Origin: Halomicrobium katesii DSM 19301
Lineage (GTDB): Archaea; Halobacteriota; Halobacteria; Halobacteriales; Haloarculaceae
Assembly: GCF_000379085.1 (NCBI RefSeq)
Contig: NZ_KB905378.1
Span: 1,369,978 to 1,433,977 of the forward strand
Direction of reading: 5' to 3'
Length of the DNA stretch: 64,000 nucleotides
The notes beneath the pieces are model-generated. The model saw only the letters and a program-made list of their open reading frames with translations, was not told where the DNA came from and searched no databases. The position numbers were made by a program, and so were the translations under genes. Position 1 is the stretch's first letter; each line of letters opens with the position of its first letter. Shown one piece after another: positions 8,953 through 18,225 of this stretch.

Positions 8953-9117
8953 AAGCTGAGTTATACTGTTAGACTGTAGCACCCGATCCATATCAACGGA
9001 TGCTTCATCCGAGCTTGCACCAACCGATGCCGTCATCCCAATGAGAGATGCAGACCCAGCAGCCGCAATGTTTCCTAGCACTTTTCGCCTGTTGAGGTTG
9101 TGATTATCTTCTATCAT
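8953..9117 (-). pseudogene. Tat-exported protein, only the signal peptide and first residues left
   Basis: Starts at ATG 9117 with a twin-arginine signal NRRKVLGNIAAAGSASLIGM and an Ala-rich h/c-region ending near SVGASS. About 50 native codons remain before the IS5-type right end at 8952; the frame then runs through the element to a stop at 8911. The mature domain is gone, so its function is unknown. An AT-rich promoter region lies upstream (9120-9180). Confidence 0.7.
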
Positions 9118-9591
9118 ATCTAGAAATTATTCTCCTTATATATAAATATGTTATCTACCATAAATAATATAATATATTAGTATATAATCATCGGAAAATA
9201 TCGAGATAAAAATAATAGATGTAGCTTGAACTGGCTTCTCGCGCATCGCTTGTTCCACCAGACAATCTCTCTACAGATTATATCGCATTGATAGGAAACA
9301 ATCGATAATAGTGAATACACTCTAAGAGACGCTGGACATCAGCGTTCACAGACCGTCAACAATCGTGGAAAGGAACCAGAGATCACCCGTAGTGATGTCA
9401 AATCAGACACTGCTGACTTGAAAGACTCACACATCAACACCTTCGGAAGCGGATTCGAATCGTCCCCACTCACGCCCTCGACTACTGGCAGAGACCTTTA
9501 TACAATCGCTCTTAATCTTGTAAAATTTTGATAGACGTTTGAATTGATTCTAAGTAACCCTGGTGGGACTGCTGCTGAACCAGATGGGTAG
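9118..9591. other. Non-coding, AT-rich region with a possible degenerate transposase tail
   Basis: 9118-9230 is strongly AT-rich (runs such as ataatataatatattag) and would serve the truncated Tat gene. Around 9470-9535 two frames give THALDYWQRPLYN and LYTIALNLVKF, which look like a frameshifted transposase C-terminus, but this is too short to assign. No intact gene is seen. Confidence 0.4.
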
Positions 9592-9732
9592 GGCCGTGTT
9601 TAGACGCTCCTCAACCGGCGAGTCACGGGCCGTTGCGGTTGATCTAAAATCTGTCCTGAGTGCCTCATCGTGTCGATCTGTTCGCGGAGCATACGCCGCA
9701 AGAGCCGATTTGTACTGCGTCTAAACAAGGCC
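9592..9732 (+). mobile_element. MITE141 copy 1
   Basis: 141 bp, from ggccgtgtttagacg to cgtctaaacaaggcc, with no coding capacity. Flanked by a 9-bp direct repeat gatgggtag at 9583-9591 and 9733-9741. About 98-99 percent identical to the copies at 42941 and 44501, so it transposed recently. The ends match the IS5-type element at 8019-8952. Confidence 0.9.
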
Positions 9733-9737
9733 GATGG

Positions 9738-9780
9738 GTAGTGTTCAGATAAGCTGATTCCATGCGAAGTTGAACACTAC
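9738..9780. repeat. 43-bp palindrome beside MITE141 copy 1
   Basis: gtagtgttca at 9738-9747 pairs with tgaacactac at 9771-9780 across 23 nt. It resembles the closed-up ends of another small element or an operator; MITE141 copy 1 lies against its left edge. The rest of 9781-10000 shows no gene, only the nirA upstream region. Confidence 0.5.
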
Positions 9781-10000
9781 CGCGCGGAGAGTTTAGGTTG
9801 AAGTTCGTCTAGAATATTCCAGTTTCAGAACCGAATGCGTCCTTAAAGACCCTGTAGTTCGAACGTCCGTCCACGAAATATCCCTAAATAGAGATTTATT
9901 TAATGCTTAGGATTATGTGCGACGAAGATGTGTCTACCATCGTAGAACAACAGACACACGTGAGTATATCTGCAGAATTTCGAAACATACACCCACAACG

Positions 10001-11754
10001 ATGGCACACAAGAAAGAAGATTGGAAAGACGAGATGTACGGTGACGAGGTCAGAGAGAAGCTCGTCGAGTTCGCCGAGCGCGGCTGGGACTCGATCCCCG
10101 AGGAGTGGTTCGCCCGGTTCAAGTTCTGGGGCGTGTTCCACCAGCGGTCGGGCCAAGAGTCGTACTTCATGCTGCGCCTGACCAACTGCGGCGGCGTCCT
10201 CGAACCGGGCCAGCTCCGGGCCATCGGCGAAGTCGCTCGGGAGTACGCACAGGGCCCCGTCGGAACCCCGAGTTCGGCAACGGCTACGTCGACCTCACGA
10301 CGCGACAGTCGATCCAGCTCCACTGGCTCAAGCTCGAAGACATCCCCGAGATCTGGGAGAAGCTGGAGGGAGTCGGCGTCTCCTCCCGGTCTGCCGGCGG
10401 CGACACGATGCGAAACGTCTCGGGGTGTCCGGTCGCCGGCAAGGCCGAGGAGTACGTCAACTCCCGTGCGCTCCTCGACGAGATCCAGACGGACATCCGC
10501 GGCGACGACGAGCTCTGCAACATGCCCCGGAAGTTCAACATCTCGGTGACCGGCTGTCGACAGGGGTGTGCCCAGGACTCCATCAACGACATCGGACTGG
10601 AGCCGGCCCACACGTTCGTGGACGGGGAGGAAGTCGAGGGGTTCAACGTCCGCGTCGGCGGCGGTCTCGGCGGCCGCGAGCCCCGCCCAGCACGCCCGCT
10701 GGACCTGTTCGTCCGTCCGGAACACGCCAAGGAGACGGTCCGGGCGTTCGTCGAACTGTACCACGAGGAGGGCGACCGTCAGAACCGCTCGAAGAACCGC
10801 GCCCGGTTCTTCGTCGACGAGTGGGGCACGGACGAGATCCGGGCGGCGCTCGACGACCGGCTGGACTTCGAACTCGAACGTGCGGGGACGGACTTCCGGG
10901 GCGAGTACACCTACAACGCCGGCAAACCCAGCGAACGCGGCGCACACGATCACGTCGGCGTCTACGACCAGAAAGACGGCAAACAGTACGTCGGTCTCAG
11001 CGTCCCCGTCGGCAGGCTGCCCGCGGCCGACGCGATCGAACTCGCGGACCTCGCGAGCGAGTACGGCTCCGGCGAGATCCGGCTCAGCCGCCGGCAGAAC
11101 CCTCTCGTCATGGACGTACCCGAGGCGGCCGTCGACGGGCTGCTCGACGAGGCGCTCCTCTCGAAGTACAGCCCCGAGCCCAACCCCTTCGTCCAGGGCG
11201 CGATGGCCTGTACGGGAACGGAGTTCTGCTCGATCGCCCTGACCGAGACCAAGACCCGGATGGCCGTCCTGTTGCGCTGGCTGAGCGACAACGTCGCCGT
11301 CCCCGACGACGTCGACCGAATCAAGATGCACTTCTCTGGCTGTACCGCCGACTGCGGCCAGGCCGTGACCGCCGACATCGGACTCCAGGGGATGCGAGCC
11401 CGTAAGGACGGAGAGATGATCGAGGCCGTCGACGTCGGCGTCGGCGGCGGTATCGGCGAGGAGCCCAGCTTCATCGAGTGGGTCCGTCAGCGCGTGCCCG
11501 CCGACGAACTGCCCGGAATGGTCCAGAACCTGATCGAGGCCTACGCCGCCCTGCGCGAAGAGGGCCAGACGTTCCGCGAGTGGGTCGACGCGACGGGCCA
11601 CGAGACGATCGTCGAACTCGCGGAGCCCGAGGAAGTCGAGGGGTACGAGGACCCCTGCCTCTACGACGCCAAGGGCTCGTGGTACCCCTTCGCCGACGGC
11701 GAGAGTCCCGCACCGACGGCACCCGACGGGACGCCGCTGTCAGCGGACGACTGA
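10001..11754 (+). pseudogene. nirA: Ferredoxin-dependent nitrite reductase, frameshifted (nirA-like)
   Basis: ATG 10001 (MAHKKEDWKDEMYGDEV). The N-terminal ferredoxin-like half is in one frame up to about 10258 (REYAQGPV), then coding continues one frame over with NPEFGNGYVDLTTRQSIQLH to the stop at 11754. The siroheme/[4Fe-4S] ligands CTGTEFC and CTADCG are present, as are the first-half NVSGCPVAGK and TGCRQGCAQ motifs, giving about 584 residues in all, normal for assimilatory nitrite/sulfite reductase. The family makes ammonia from nitrite; the nearby amt-glnK supports a nitrogen role. A single missing base at gtcggaacccc would explain the break; it could also be a sequencing error. Confidence 0.85.
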
Positions 11755-11859
11755 TCTCAGCGGCGCATCCGACGACCGCACATCGGTCGTCGACACCAGA
11801 GCCGGCGAGGACGACTGATCTCGTCGGCGCATCCGACGACCGCGTGTCGGTCGCTGACA
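11746..11859. repeat. Tandem-like 50-bp direct repeat over the nirA stop codon
   Basis: 11746-11795 and 11810-11859 are about 43/50 identical (both contain cggcgcatccgacgaccgc) with a 64-bp period. The first copy includes the nirA TGA at 11752-11754. The remainder of 11860-12036, between convergent nirA and cheC, shows no gene. Confidence 0.6.
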
Positions 11860-12036
11860 ATCGCCGACGGGATCGTGCGGAGAACAAGACGAGTGCAGAT
11901 CGGACAGGTCGCGCCAAACTGGGGTGAGCGGCGTCGCACGTGACGTACCGTGACGGCGTGTCCGTTCTGGGACGGGTCCCGAGAGCCCGATCGACGATAA
12001 GTAGCGCCTACGGCCGCGGGAGGTGCCAGACGGGCA

Positions 12037-12672
12037 CTACAGTAGATCGCTGGCCGTCGTGTCCTCTGCCACGTCGGTGTCGAGGTCGATGTCCTGAATC
12101 ATCGCCACGAGGTCTTCGAGCTGGGGGAAGGTGTACACCGTCATGTCGATGTCCGCTCCCTCGGCGACGATGTGTGAGTCGACGACGAAGACGAGGTCGG
12201 AGTCGGGCCAGCCGCCCATGGAGTCGATGATCGTCGCCGTGTCGTCGACCAGCAGGCTCGGGGTCGTCATGTCGATGGTCGCGTCGAGGACGTTCGCCCA
12301 CCCGTCGATGAAGCCGCTGGTCATGATGTTGCCGATCTCCTGGAGCGCCGACTCCTCCATCTCGGAGAACCCCTCGTCGGCCCCCTGGATACCGCCCATC
12401 ATCTGTCCCGCCAGGCGCTTGCCGTGGTCGGGATCGAGGACGAACAGCACGTACCCGCCGGGAGCCTCGATCAACTCGACGTAGATACCGATTCGCTCGT
12501 CGTTTCCGAGGTGGGTCTTGACGTCGCCGATGTCGAGAAAGTTGATCTGGGAGGTTCGCACCGAGGCGTCGACACCGGTCAGTTGCGAGAGGTGATCGGC
12601 GACGGTGTCCGATCCCTCCTTGGCCATCTTGTTGAAGAGGTCGAGTTTCCGCACGTCGACTTGCAGGCTCAT
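12037..12672 (-). CDS. cheC: CheC-type chemotaxis phosphatase
   Basis: 211 residues. The C-terminal half has the canonical CheC motif EESALQEIGNIMTSGF, whose Glu and Asn catalyse CheY-P hydrolysis. The N-terminal repeat around FNKMAKEGSDTVADHLSQLT is divergent and lacks the E-(2)-N pair, so only one active centre is likely. The fold is completed by segments such as VELIEAPGGYVLFVLDPDHG. The gene is alone, between nirA and an Lrp gene, without other che genes in the window. Function as a phosphatase of CheY in archaellar switching is inferred from the family. Confidence 0.82.
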   Translation of the reverse strand: MSLQVDVRKLDLFNKMAKEGSDTVADHLSQLTGVDASVRTSQINFLDIGDVKTHLGNDERIGIYVELIEAPGGYVLFVLDPDHGKRLAGQMMGGIQGADEGFSEMEESALQEIGNIMTSGFIDGWANVLDATIDMTTPSLLVDDTATIIDSMGGWPDSDLVFVVDSHIVAEGADIDMTVYTFPQLEDLVAMIQDIDLDTDVAEDTTASDLL

Positions 12673-12803
12673 ACGCTCGAATCGGGAGCCACTCGCTTAA
12701 TCGCACCGCCGAGATTTCAGCGTCTGATACTCGGAGCCACCCGTCGTCGCGAGGACGGCACGCCGGTCGAACAGCGCGACGCCAGCGGCGTCGCGGACCG
12801 ACG

Positions 12804-13259
12804 TTACTCCCCCTCGACGCGAAACTGCCCGTACTCCGTGACCGTGTTGAGCACGACAGACGTTTCGACGGCGGTGATGTCGTCGTCTGTCATCAGCTCC
12901 TTGATCCGTGCGTTCATCGCCGCGGTGTCCGTGAACTTCCCGATCGCGACCACGTCGTGGCTCCCCGTCACCTCGTAGACGCCGATCATCTGCTCGGCGT
13001 CGCCGAGTCGCTCCGGGACGCCGGGCAGTCCGTCGCCGTCGATCGTCAGCTGGAAGACGGCCGTCACGTCGTAGCCGAGCGACTCGTAGTCGATGCGGGG
13101 CTCGTACCCCTCGACAACGCCGCGGGTTTCGAGCTGGTCGATCCGCTGGGAGACGGTCGACTCCGCGATCCCGGTCGCCCCGGAGATGTCGCGGAGGCTG
13201 GCGCGGCCGTCCGCCAAGAGGGCGTTGACGATCCGGCGCTCGGTGTCGTCGACGTTCAT
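12804..13259 (-). CDS. Lrp/AsnC-family transcription regulator (next to glnK)
   Basis: 151 residues from ATG 13259, chosen because it leaves an 8-bp gap to the glnK stop; the alternative Met at 13292 would overlap glnK. The N-terminal HTH is RRIVNALLADGRASLRDISG...STVSQRIDQLETRGVVEGY; the C-terminal RAM domain follows (AVFQLTIDGD...GVYEVTGSHDVVAIGKF). It is the last gene of the amt-glnK-lrp strand run, so it may respond to amino-acid or nitrogen status. 12673-12803 has no gene. Confidence 0.85.
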   Translation of the reverse strand: MNVDDTERRIVNALLADGRASLRDISGATGIAESTVSQRIDQLETRGVVEGYEPRIDYESLGYDVTAVFQLTIDGDGLPGVPERLGDAEQMIGVYEVTGSHDVVAIGKFTDTAAMNARIKELMTDDDITAVETSVVLNTVTEYGQFRVEGE

Positions 13260-13266
13260 CGAGCGA

Positions 13267-13617
13267 TCAGACGGCGTCCGGTCCGCGTTCACCCGTTCGG
13301 ACCTGGATTGCGTCCTCCACGTCGATCACGAAGATCTTCCCGTCGCCGGGCTCGCCGGTGTGTGCGCCCTCCTGGATCGCATCGACCACGTCGTCGGCCG
13401 GGATGTCGGCGACGACACACTCGATTTTGACTTTCTGGTGGAGATCGACGACGTACTCCTCGCCGCGCCACTGGCCTTTCTTGGCCGGCTGTGAACCGCG
13501 GCCGGAGACGTTCGTCACCGTCAGCGACGGCGCGCCGACTTCCGCCAGCGACTCCTTGACGTCGCCGAGCTTGTCCGGCCGAACCATCGCGACGACCATC
13601 TTGATCTCGTCAGTCAT
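13267..13617 (-). CDS. glnK: P-II nitrogen regulatory protein GlnK
   Basis: 116 residues. P-II hallmarks are the start [20 protein letters not shown], the T-loop [20 protein letters not shown] with the conserved Tyr in RGEEY, the B-loop [17 protein letters not shown] and a C-terminal IQVRTGERG. GlnK trimers sense ATP/ADP/2-oxoglutarate and plug the ammonium channel. Its ATG overlaps the 3' end of amt by 8 bp, the usual amt-glnK arrangement, so the partner is the AmtB protein encoded upstream. Confidence 0.95.
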   Translation of the reverse strand: MTDEIKMVVAMVRPDKLGDVKESLAEVGAPSLTVTNVSGRGSQPAKKGQWRGEEYVVDLHQKVKIECVVADIPADDVVDAIQEGAHTGEPGDGKIFVIDVEDAIQVRTGERGPDAV

Positions 13618-14935
13618 CGCTGGTCACCTCGTTGTACTCGACGGTGCCACCGTCGGCGACGGCACCCTTGCCGCTGCCGAACTCGGGGTAGGTCTCGACG
13701 CCGTGCTCCGAGACGTCCAGGCCTTCCTGTTCGTGCTCGGGCGTGACGCGTGCCTGTCCGACCGCCTTGAGAGCGCCCCAAATGAGGCCGGTCGCGGCGA
13801 CCGTCCAGACCGTGATGATCGCGACGCCGATCAGCTGCGTGACGAAGCCGTCGATCATGAAGCCGACGTTGGCACCGCCGGCCCAGGCGTCGACCGCGAC
13901 GAAGGAGTACAGCAGGGTCCCGAGGACGCCCGCGCTCCCGTGGACCGGGAAGACTGCACACACGTCGTCGATCTGCAGGCGCTTCTCGACGAACTCGAAG
14001 ACGATCGGCAGCTGTGCACCGGCGAGCCCGCCGACCAGGAAGGCACCCCACCAGGTCGTCGTGTTGGGGATCGCGGTGATGCCGACCAGGCCGGCGAGGA
14101 GACCGTTGGCGACGTACAGCGTATCGACTTTGCTGGTCTTGACCCAGGAGATCAGACCGGCACCGATGGCCCCGCTGGCCATGGCGATCGTCGTCGTCAT
14201 CGCGACACGCCCGACGTACGAGAAGTCACCGAGCGCGATCGCGCCCTCTTCGATGCTGAAGACGGTCGCGGCGGTGCCGACGTTGAAGCCGTACCAGCCG
14301 AACGCGAGGATCAGCGTCCCCAGCACGGCGAAGGTCATCGAGTGGCCGGGGATGACGTTCGTGCTGCCGTCCTCGTTGTACCGTCCCATGCGCGGACCGA
14401 GCACGTAGGCCGCCGTCAGACCGGCGATACCGCCCATGCCGTGGACGACCATGCCGCCGGCGAAGTCAGCGAAGCCCAGGCCGGCGAGCAGACCGCCGTC
14501 GTACCACGACATCCCGCTGACGACGGGGTAGATCACTGCCGCGATCAGGACCGTGTACGTGACGTACGCCCGGAGCTTCGCGCGGCCGGCGACGGCCCCG
14601 GAGACGATCGTCGCAGCCGTCATCGCGAAGACGGCCCCGAACAGCCACGTCACCCAGCCCGACGAGCTACCGTTCATCTGCCAGGAGAGGCCGGCACCGC
14701 CGACCAGTCCCTCGACGGTCGCCCCGACGAGGAAAAACAGCGCGACGCCGACACTCCAGGTCAGGAGGTTCTTCGTCAGCTGGTTCGCGACGTTCTTGGA
14801 ACGGACCTGACCGGCCTCCAGCATCGCGAAGCCCGCGTGCATGAAGAAGATCAGGAACGTTACCACCAGTACCCACAGGAGGTTGACTCCCTCGACAATC
14901 GTTTCCGGGTTCGACTGTAGTAGTTCGTACGTCAT
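13610..14935 (-). CDS. amt: Ammonium transporter
   Basis: 441 residues with about eleven membrane segments. Family signatures are [19 protein letters not shown], the [17 protein letters not shown] segment carrying a pore His, [13 protein letters not shown], and [14 protein letters not shown] with the second pore His region. The C-terminal cytosolic tail ([17 protein letters not shown]) is the GlnK contact. It is first in the amt-glnK-lrp run. Upstream, 14936-15237 holds its promoter and leader (AT-rich stretch around 15030-15045). Confidence 0.95.
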   Translation of the reverse strand: MTYELLQSNPETIVEGVNLLWVLVVTFLIFFMHAGFAMLEAGQVRSKNVANQLTKNLLTWSVGVALFFLVGATVEGLVGGAGLSWQMNGSSSGWVTWLFGAVFAMTAATIVSGAVAGRAKLRAYVTYTVLIAAVIYPVVSGMSWYDGGLLAGLGFADFAGGMVVHGMGGIAGLTAAYVLGPRMGRYNEDGSTNVIPGHSMTFAVLGTLILAFGWYGFNVGTAATVFSIEEGAIALGDFSYVGRVAMTTTIAMASGAIGAGLISWVKTSKVDTLYVANGLLAGLVGITAIPNTTTWWGAFLVGGLAGAQLPIVFEFVEKRLQIDDVCAVFPVHGSAGVLGTLLYSFVAVDAWAGGANVGFMIDGFVTQLIGVAIITVWTVAATGLIWGALKAVGQARVTPEHEQEGLDVSEHGVETYPEFGSGKGAVADGGTVEYNEVTSDD

Positions 14936-15237
14936 TGTTTTGGATCGTGTTTGAATTGCGTCTGAATGTCCATCTTTATCTCCACAGCGCCCGTCATCGT
15001 CAACTTGCTCACGGAAGTGGTCTTGCCGTAGCCCTACATAAGGATTTGCTTTACAATAACAGAGATAGGAGGGTGTTGCGTAGACGATCGTCCAGATTAA
15101 GGTATGATATTATCGATATAAGGTTGTATTCCGTCCAGAAAACCGCCGCCTGTCCGCCCGGATTTCGAACGTTCGTCAACCGGACGAACGGCCGATTGCG
15201 GTGCTTCGGGGATATTTCGCTCGCGCGCACCCACTGA
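14936..15237. other. Upstream region of amt, no gene
   Basis: 302 bp between the amt start and PAL80 copy A. A possible TATA-like sequence on the minus strand lies near 15032-15045 (ccttatgtag), which would give a leader of some 75 nt. No open frame of convincing codon use is present. Confidence 0.4.
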
Positions 15238-15316
15238 TACGGTTTATTGTAGTTGCTTACCGGTGATCGTCTACTCCGTGGCGACGATCACCGGTAAATC
15301 GCTACAATAATCCGTA
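15238..15316. repeat. PAL80 palindromic element, copy A (79 bp)
   Basis: tacgg...ccgta ends, nearly perfect inverted repeat over the whole length with the stem accggtgatcgtc around a short loop. Flanked by direct TGA triplets at 15235-15237 and 15317-15319. Lies between the amt upstream region and the end of the DUF6498 gene. The stem could also end transcription. Confidence 0.85.
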
Positions 15317-15340
15317 TGACAGCAGTGTCGCCGCACCGGT

Positions 15341-15394
15341 CCCCAGTCGTGAGGTGAGCGGGTCGGCGCTGCTCGCCCGGGCTCACGACTGGGG
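15341..15394. terminator. Long hairpin over the DUF6498 stop codon
   Basis: ccccagtcgtgag (15341-15353) pairs perfectly with ctcacgactgggg (15382-15394); the second arm includes the stop codon of the minus-strand gene. The 28-nt loop has further GC pairing. It is probably a transcription end structure or an inverted duplication of the gene's last codons. Confidence 0.5.
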
Positions 15395-16657
15395 CCGATC
15401 GGTCTCGCGGTCGAAGACCGACAGGATCGGCGGCGTCGCGGGGAGATGCGGGAGCAGGTACTCGTCGTCGGGCAGCTCGACGACGACCGTCTCGGTGCCG
15501 AGCAGCCGATCGAGGAGCGTCCGTTCGATCCGAACGGCCGTCTCGTCCCACGGCTCGACGCGCCACAGCGAGACGCCGAACAGCCGGTCGTACGCGACGA
15601 GGGCGCGCTCGCCCTGTGCGGCGCGGTACTCGACTGCGCCGTATCGCAGCAGGTGATCGACAGAGACGAGCGTCAGCGGAATCGCGACGCCGAGCGCGAC
15701 CAGGAGGCCGACGACGAGCCAGGCGCTGCCGAAGGCAAACAGCGCCGCGACGGCCAGCAGAAAGACACCGAGAAAGGCGGCCCCCGGGTGCTGTGGGAGA
15801 CGCGGCGCGCCACCGAAGACGCGACCCGCGAGCGTCGGTCGAACCCGGTCGGCCGCATCGGCGGGCACGCCCGCGACCGACTGGGGCTCGGGCGGGGCCT
15901 GGGACCACCCGTACGCCTCGTCGTACGAGACGAAGTAGACGGCGAGTCGGTCGCTGTACACGCCCAGGAAGTCAGAGGCGTACTTCAGACCGATAATCGC
16001 GATCAGCAGCGCCGGGCCGACCGCGGTGGGATCGAGCGACCCCAGCGTCGTGTCGGGTCCGGCGCTGACGATGCCGACCATCGAGAGCGTGAACATACCG
16101 ACGAAGAACACGGTGAAGATGCGAAAGACGACACCGCTGATGGCGGTCTGAGAGTTGTGGTCCCGGTACTCGCCGCGCAGGAAGTAGGTCCGTATCGTCG
16201 ACACACCAGTGGTACAGAAGATCGCGAGCGTGGCCAGGGTCACGCTCGCGACCGCGTCGTCGTCGAGTGCCGACGTGCCCAGCGGGCCGACGAGGAAGGC
16301 ACCGGCGAACAGCCAGACCCCCGCGACGACCAGCACCGCGATCGGGAGGGTCAGCAGCGTCACGACGTGGAGGTGGAGGTCGGTCCACGGAACGGCGAGC
16401 GTCGGCCGGCGCTGTGCAACCGCCCCGATCAACAGCCCGTCGGTGTCGACCTCGGGCGGTCGGGCGGCAAACAGCGCACGCACGAACGCCCACACCGCGT
16501 CGACGCCGAGTTCGAACCAGTAGAGCACGAGGAGGGCGGCGACGTTCCACTCGAAGGCGACGACGCCGACGACCGGCACGGCGTTGGTGACGGTGATCTC
16601 TGCGAGTTCGAGCCGGCGACTGTCCGTCGACGGAACGATCCGGCGGAGGGCGACCAT
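15383..16657 (-). CDS. DUF6498-like membrane protein
   Basis: 424 residues with about seven to eight membrane segments: a first group within residues 20-240 (VVGVVAFEWNVAALLVLYWF, VVTLLTLPIAVLVVAGVWL, GMFTLSMVGIVSAG) and a pair around 300-345 (FLLAVAALFAFGSAWLVVGL). A C-terminal soluble domain of about 75 residues (LVAYDRLFGVSLWRVEPWDE) resembles a PH-like fold. The hydrophobic start with FEWNVAALLVLYWFE is typical of the DUF6498 family, whose function is unknown. It is monocistronic, and hemB lies upstream on the same strand. Confidence 0.65.
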   Translation of the reverse strand: MVALRRIVPSTDSRRLELAEITVTNAVPVVGVVAFEWNVAALLVLYWFELGVDAVWAFVRALFAARPPEVDTDGLLIGAVAQRRPTLAVPWTDLHLHVVTLLTLPIAVLVVAGVWLFAGAFLVGPLGTSALDDDAVASVTLATLAIFCTTGVSTIRTYFLRGEYRDHNSQTAISGVVFRIFTVFFVGMFTLSMVGIVSAGPDTTLGSLDPTAVGPALLIAIIGLKYASDFLGVYSDRLAVYFVSYDEAYGWSQAPPEPQSVAGVPADAADRVRPTLAGRVFGGAPRLPQHPGAAFLGVFLLAVAALFAFGSAWLVVGLLVALGVAIPLTLVSVDHLLRYGAVEYRAAQGERALVAYDRLFGVSLWRVEPWDETAVRIERTLLDRLLGTETVVVELPDDEYLLPHLPATPPILSVFDRETDRPQS

Positions 16658-16780
16658 CTACGCGTCGGTAGCGACGCTCGATAAATGAATGGCCCGGTAG
16701 TCCGCCGTCCGATCTGGAGCCACGGCCGCGTCACAGAGAGCGAGAGCTGGCGAGTGTGGCGACCACACCGCTGGGCAGTC

Positions 16781-17761
16781 TCAGAGCCGCTGGGCGATGT
16801 CCTCGGCGAAGTACGTCAGGATGAGGTCCGCGCCGGCCCGCTTGATCGAGAGCAGCGACTCGCGGGCGACCGCGTCGAGGTCGAGCCATCCCTTCTCGCT
16901 GGCGGCGTGCAACATCGCGTACTCGCCGCTGACGTTGTAGGCGGCGACGGGGTGGTCGTACTCGCGGCGAATCGCGCTCACGATATCGAGGTAGGGCAGC
17001 GCGGGCTTGACCATCAGCACGTCCGCGCCCTGCTCTACGTCGAGGGCGACCTCCCGCATGGCCTCGCGGCCGTTCGCGGGGTCCATCTGGTAGTGCCGCC
17101 GGTCGCCGAAGGCGGGTGCGCCGTCGGCGGCGTCGCGGAAGGGACCGTAGAAGGCCGACTCGTACTTGGCCGCGTAGCTCATGATCGGCACGTCCGAGAA
17201 GCCGTCGTCGTCGAGCCCCTCGCGGATCGCCCCGACCATCCCGTCGGTCATGCTGGAGGGCGCGACCATGTCCGCCCCCGCGCGGGCGTGCGAGACCGCC
17301 GTCTTCGAGAGCAGTTCCAGGGTCGGGTCGTTGCGGACCGTCAGCGTCGGGTCGTCGACCGCGCCCTCCTCGACGATCCCGCAGTGGCCGTGACTGGTGT
17401 ACTCACAGAGGCACACGTCGGTGATGACGTAGGCGTCGGTCTCGTCGGTGATCGACCGGACCGCGCGCTGGACGACGCCGTCGGTCGCCCAGGCTCGCGA
17501 GCCGCGCTCGTCCTTTGCCTCGGGGACGCCGAAGACGATCACCGCCTCGACGCCGGTCGCCAGCACCTCCTCGACGCGGTCGACGGCCGCCTCGACCGGG
17601 ACGCGTTCGTGACCCGGCATCGTCTCGATGGGCACCCGCTCGTCGGTGGTGGCGTCGACGAAGATCGGCGCGATCAGGTCCGCTGGCGAGAGAGCCGTCT
17701 CGCTGACCAGCCCGCGGACGCCGTCGGTCCGGAGCCGGCGCGGTCGGCGTGTCGGTTGCAT
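16781..17761 (-). CDS. hemB: Porphobilinogen synthase (delta-aminolevulinate dehydratase)
   Basis: 326 residues, standard length. It joins two 5-aminolevulinate molecules into porphobilinogen in tetrapyrrole synthesis. The two Schiff-base lysines are in [20 protein letters not shown] and [16 protein letters not shown]. The metal-site cysteines are present in [16 protein letters not shown], so the enzyme is of the Zn-dependent type. The start [20 protein letters not shown] is typical. Divergent from the small membrane-protein gene at 17875; the 113-bp gap holds both promoters. Confidence 0.96.
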   Translation of the reverse strand: MQPTRRPRRLRTDGVRGLVSETALSPADLIAPIFVDATTDERVPIETMPGHERVPVEAAVDRVEEVLATGVEAVIVFGVPEAKDERGSRAWATDGVVQRAVRSITDETDAYVITDVCLCEYTSHGHCGIVEEGAVDDPTLTVRNDPTLELLSKTAVSHARAGADMVAPSSMTDGMVGAIREGLDDDGFSDVPIMSYAAKYESAFYGPFRDAADGAPAFGDRRHYQMDPANGREAMREVALDVEQGADVLMVKPALPYLDIVSAIRREYDHPVAAYNVSGEYAMLHAASEKGWLDLDAVARESLLSIKRAGADLILTYFAEDIAQRL

Positions 17762-17874
17762 ACGACAGTCTCGGTGGCTCGGCCCAATGAAGTCACCGCT
17801 CCCGGTGACCCAGCAGCGCCGGTCCGGCGAGCCCGTGGCGAACGTTTTCGGTCCCGTCGCCCGAACGGCGAGCT

Positions 17875-18186
17875 ATGGCTGCTGGCACTGTGACCGTCGC
17901 GGGTAGCGCGCTCCTGGTGCTCGCCCTCGGCGTCCTGATCAGGTTCGGTCGCGTGACGACGCTGATCGCGGGCGTCGGCCCCGACGACAGCCCGGACCCG
18001 TCGGTGGTCGATCTCGTCGGCACGTACACGATCCTCGTCGGACTCGCTACGGGCGCGATGGCCGTCCTGACCTGGACCGGCGACGCGGGCGATCGGCTCT
18101 GGATCGCCTACACCGCAGCGATCGTCGCGAGTGCCGTGGTACTCGTCGGCTGGGTGGACCGCGCGCACCGCGGCATCGGCGGGTAA
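17875..18186 (+). CDS. Small three-helix membrane protein
   Basis: 103 residues with three hydrophobic segments (TVAGSALLVLALGVLIRFG, TYTILVGLATGAMAVLTW, AYTAAIVASAVVLVGW). An N-terminal segment followed by RFGRVTTLIAGVGPDD resembles the DUF3784-type small membrane proteins of haloarchaea. Function unknown. It lies 39 bp upstream of the DedA-like gene on the same strand and is probably co-transcribed with it. Confidence 0.65.
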   Translation: MAAGTVTVAGSALLVLALGVLIRFGRVTTLIAGVGPDDSPDPSVVDLVGTYTILVGLATGAMAVLTWTGDAGDRLWIAYTAAIVASAVVLVGWVDRAHRGIGG

Positions 18187-18225
18187 CAGAAAGCATTTCC
18201 ACCGCAGGATCGTTGCCCCTTTCGA

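Noticed and set aside
9440-9535. A transposase gene fragment
   Set aside because: Only two short protein-like stretches in different frames; kept as a comment in the intergenic entry and not called.
13358-14920. A 520-codon plus-strand frame opposite amt and glnK, and similar long plus-strand frames opposite hemB, ahcY, the APC gene and dabBA
   Set aside because: GC-rich antisense shadows: composition is Arg/Asp/His-biased without motifs, and each lies fully opposite a gene with clear family signatures.
15446-16684. 412-codon plus-strand frame opposite the DUF6498 gene
   Set aside because: Low-complexity Arg/Glu/Asp-rich antisense reading; the minus strand shows ordered membrane helices.
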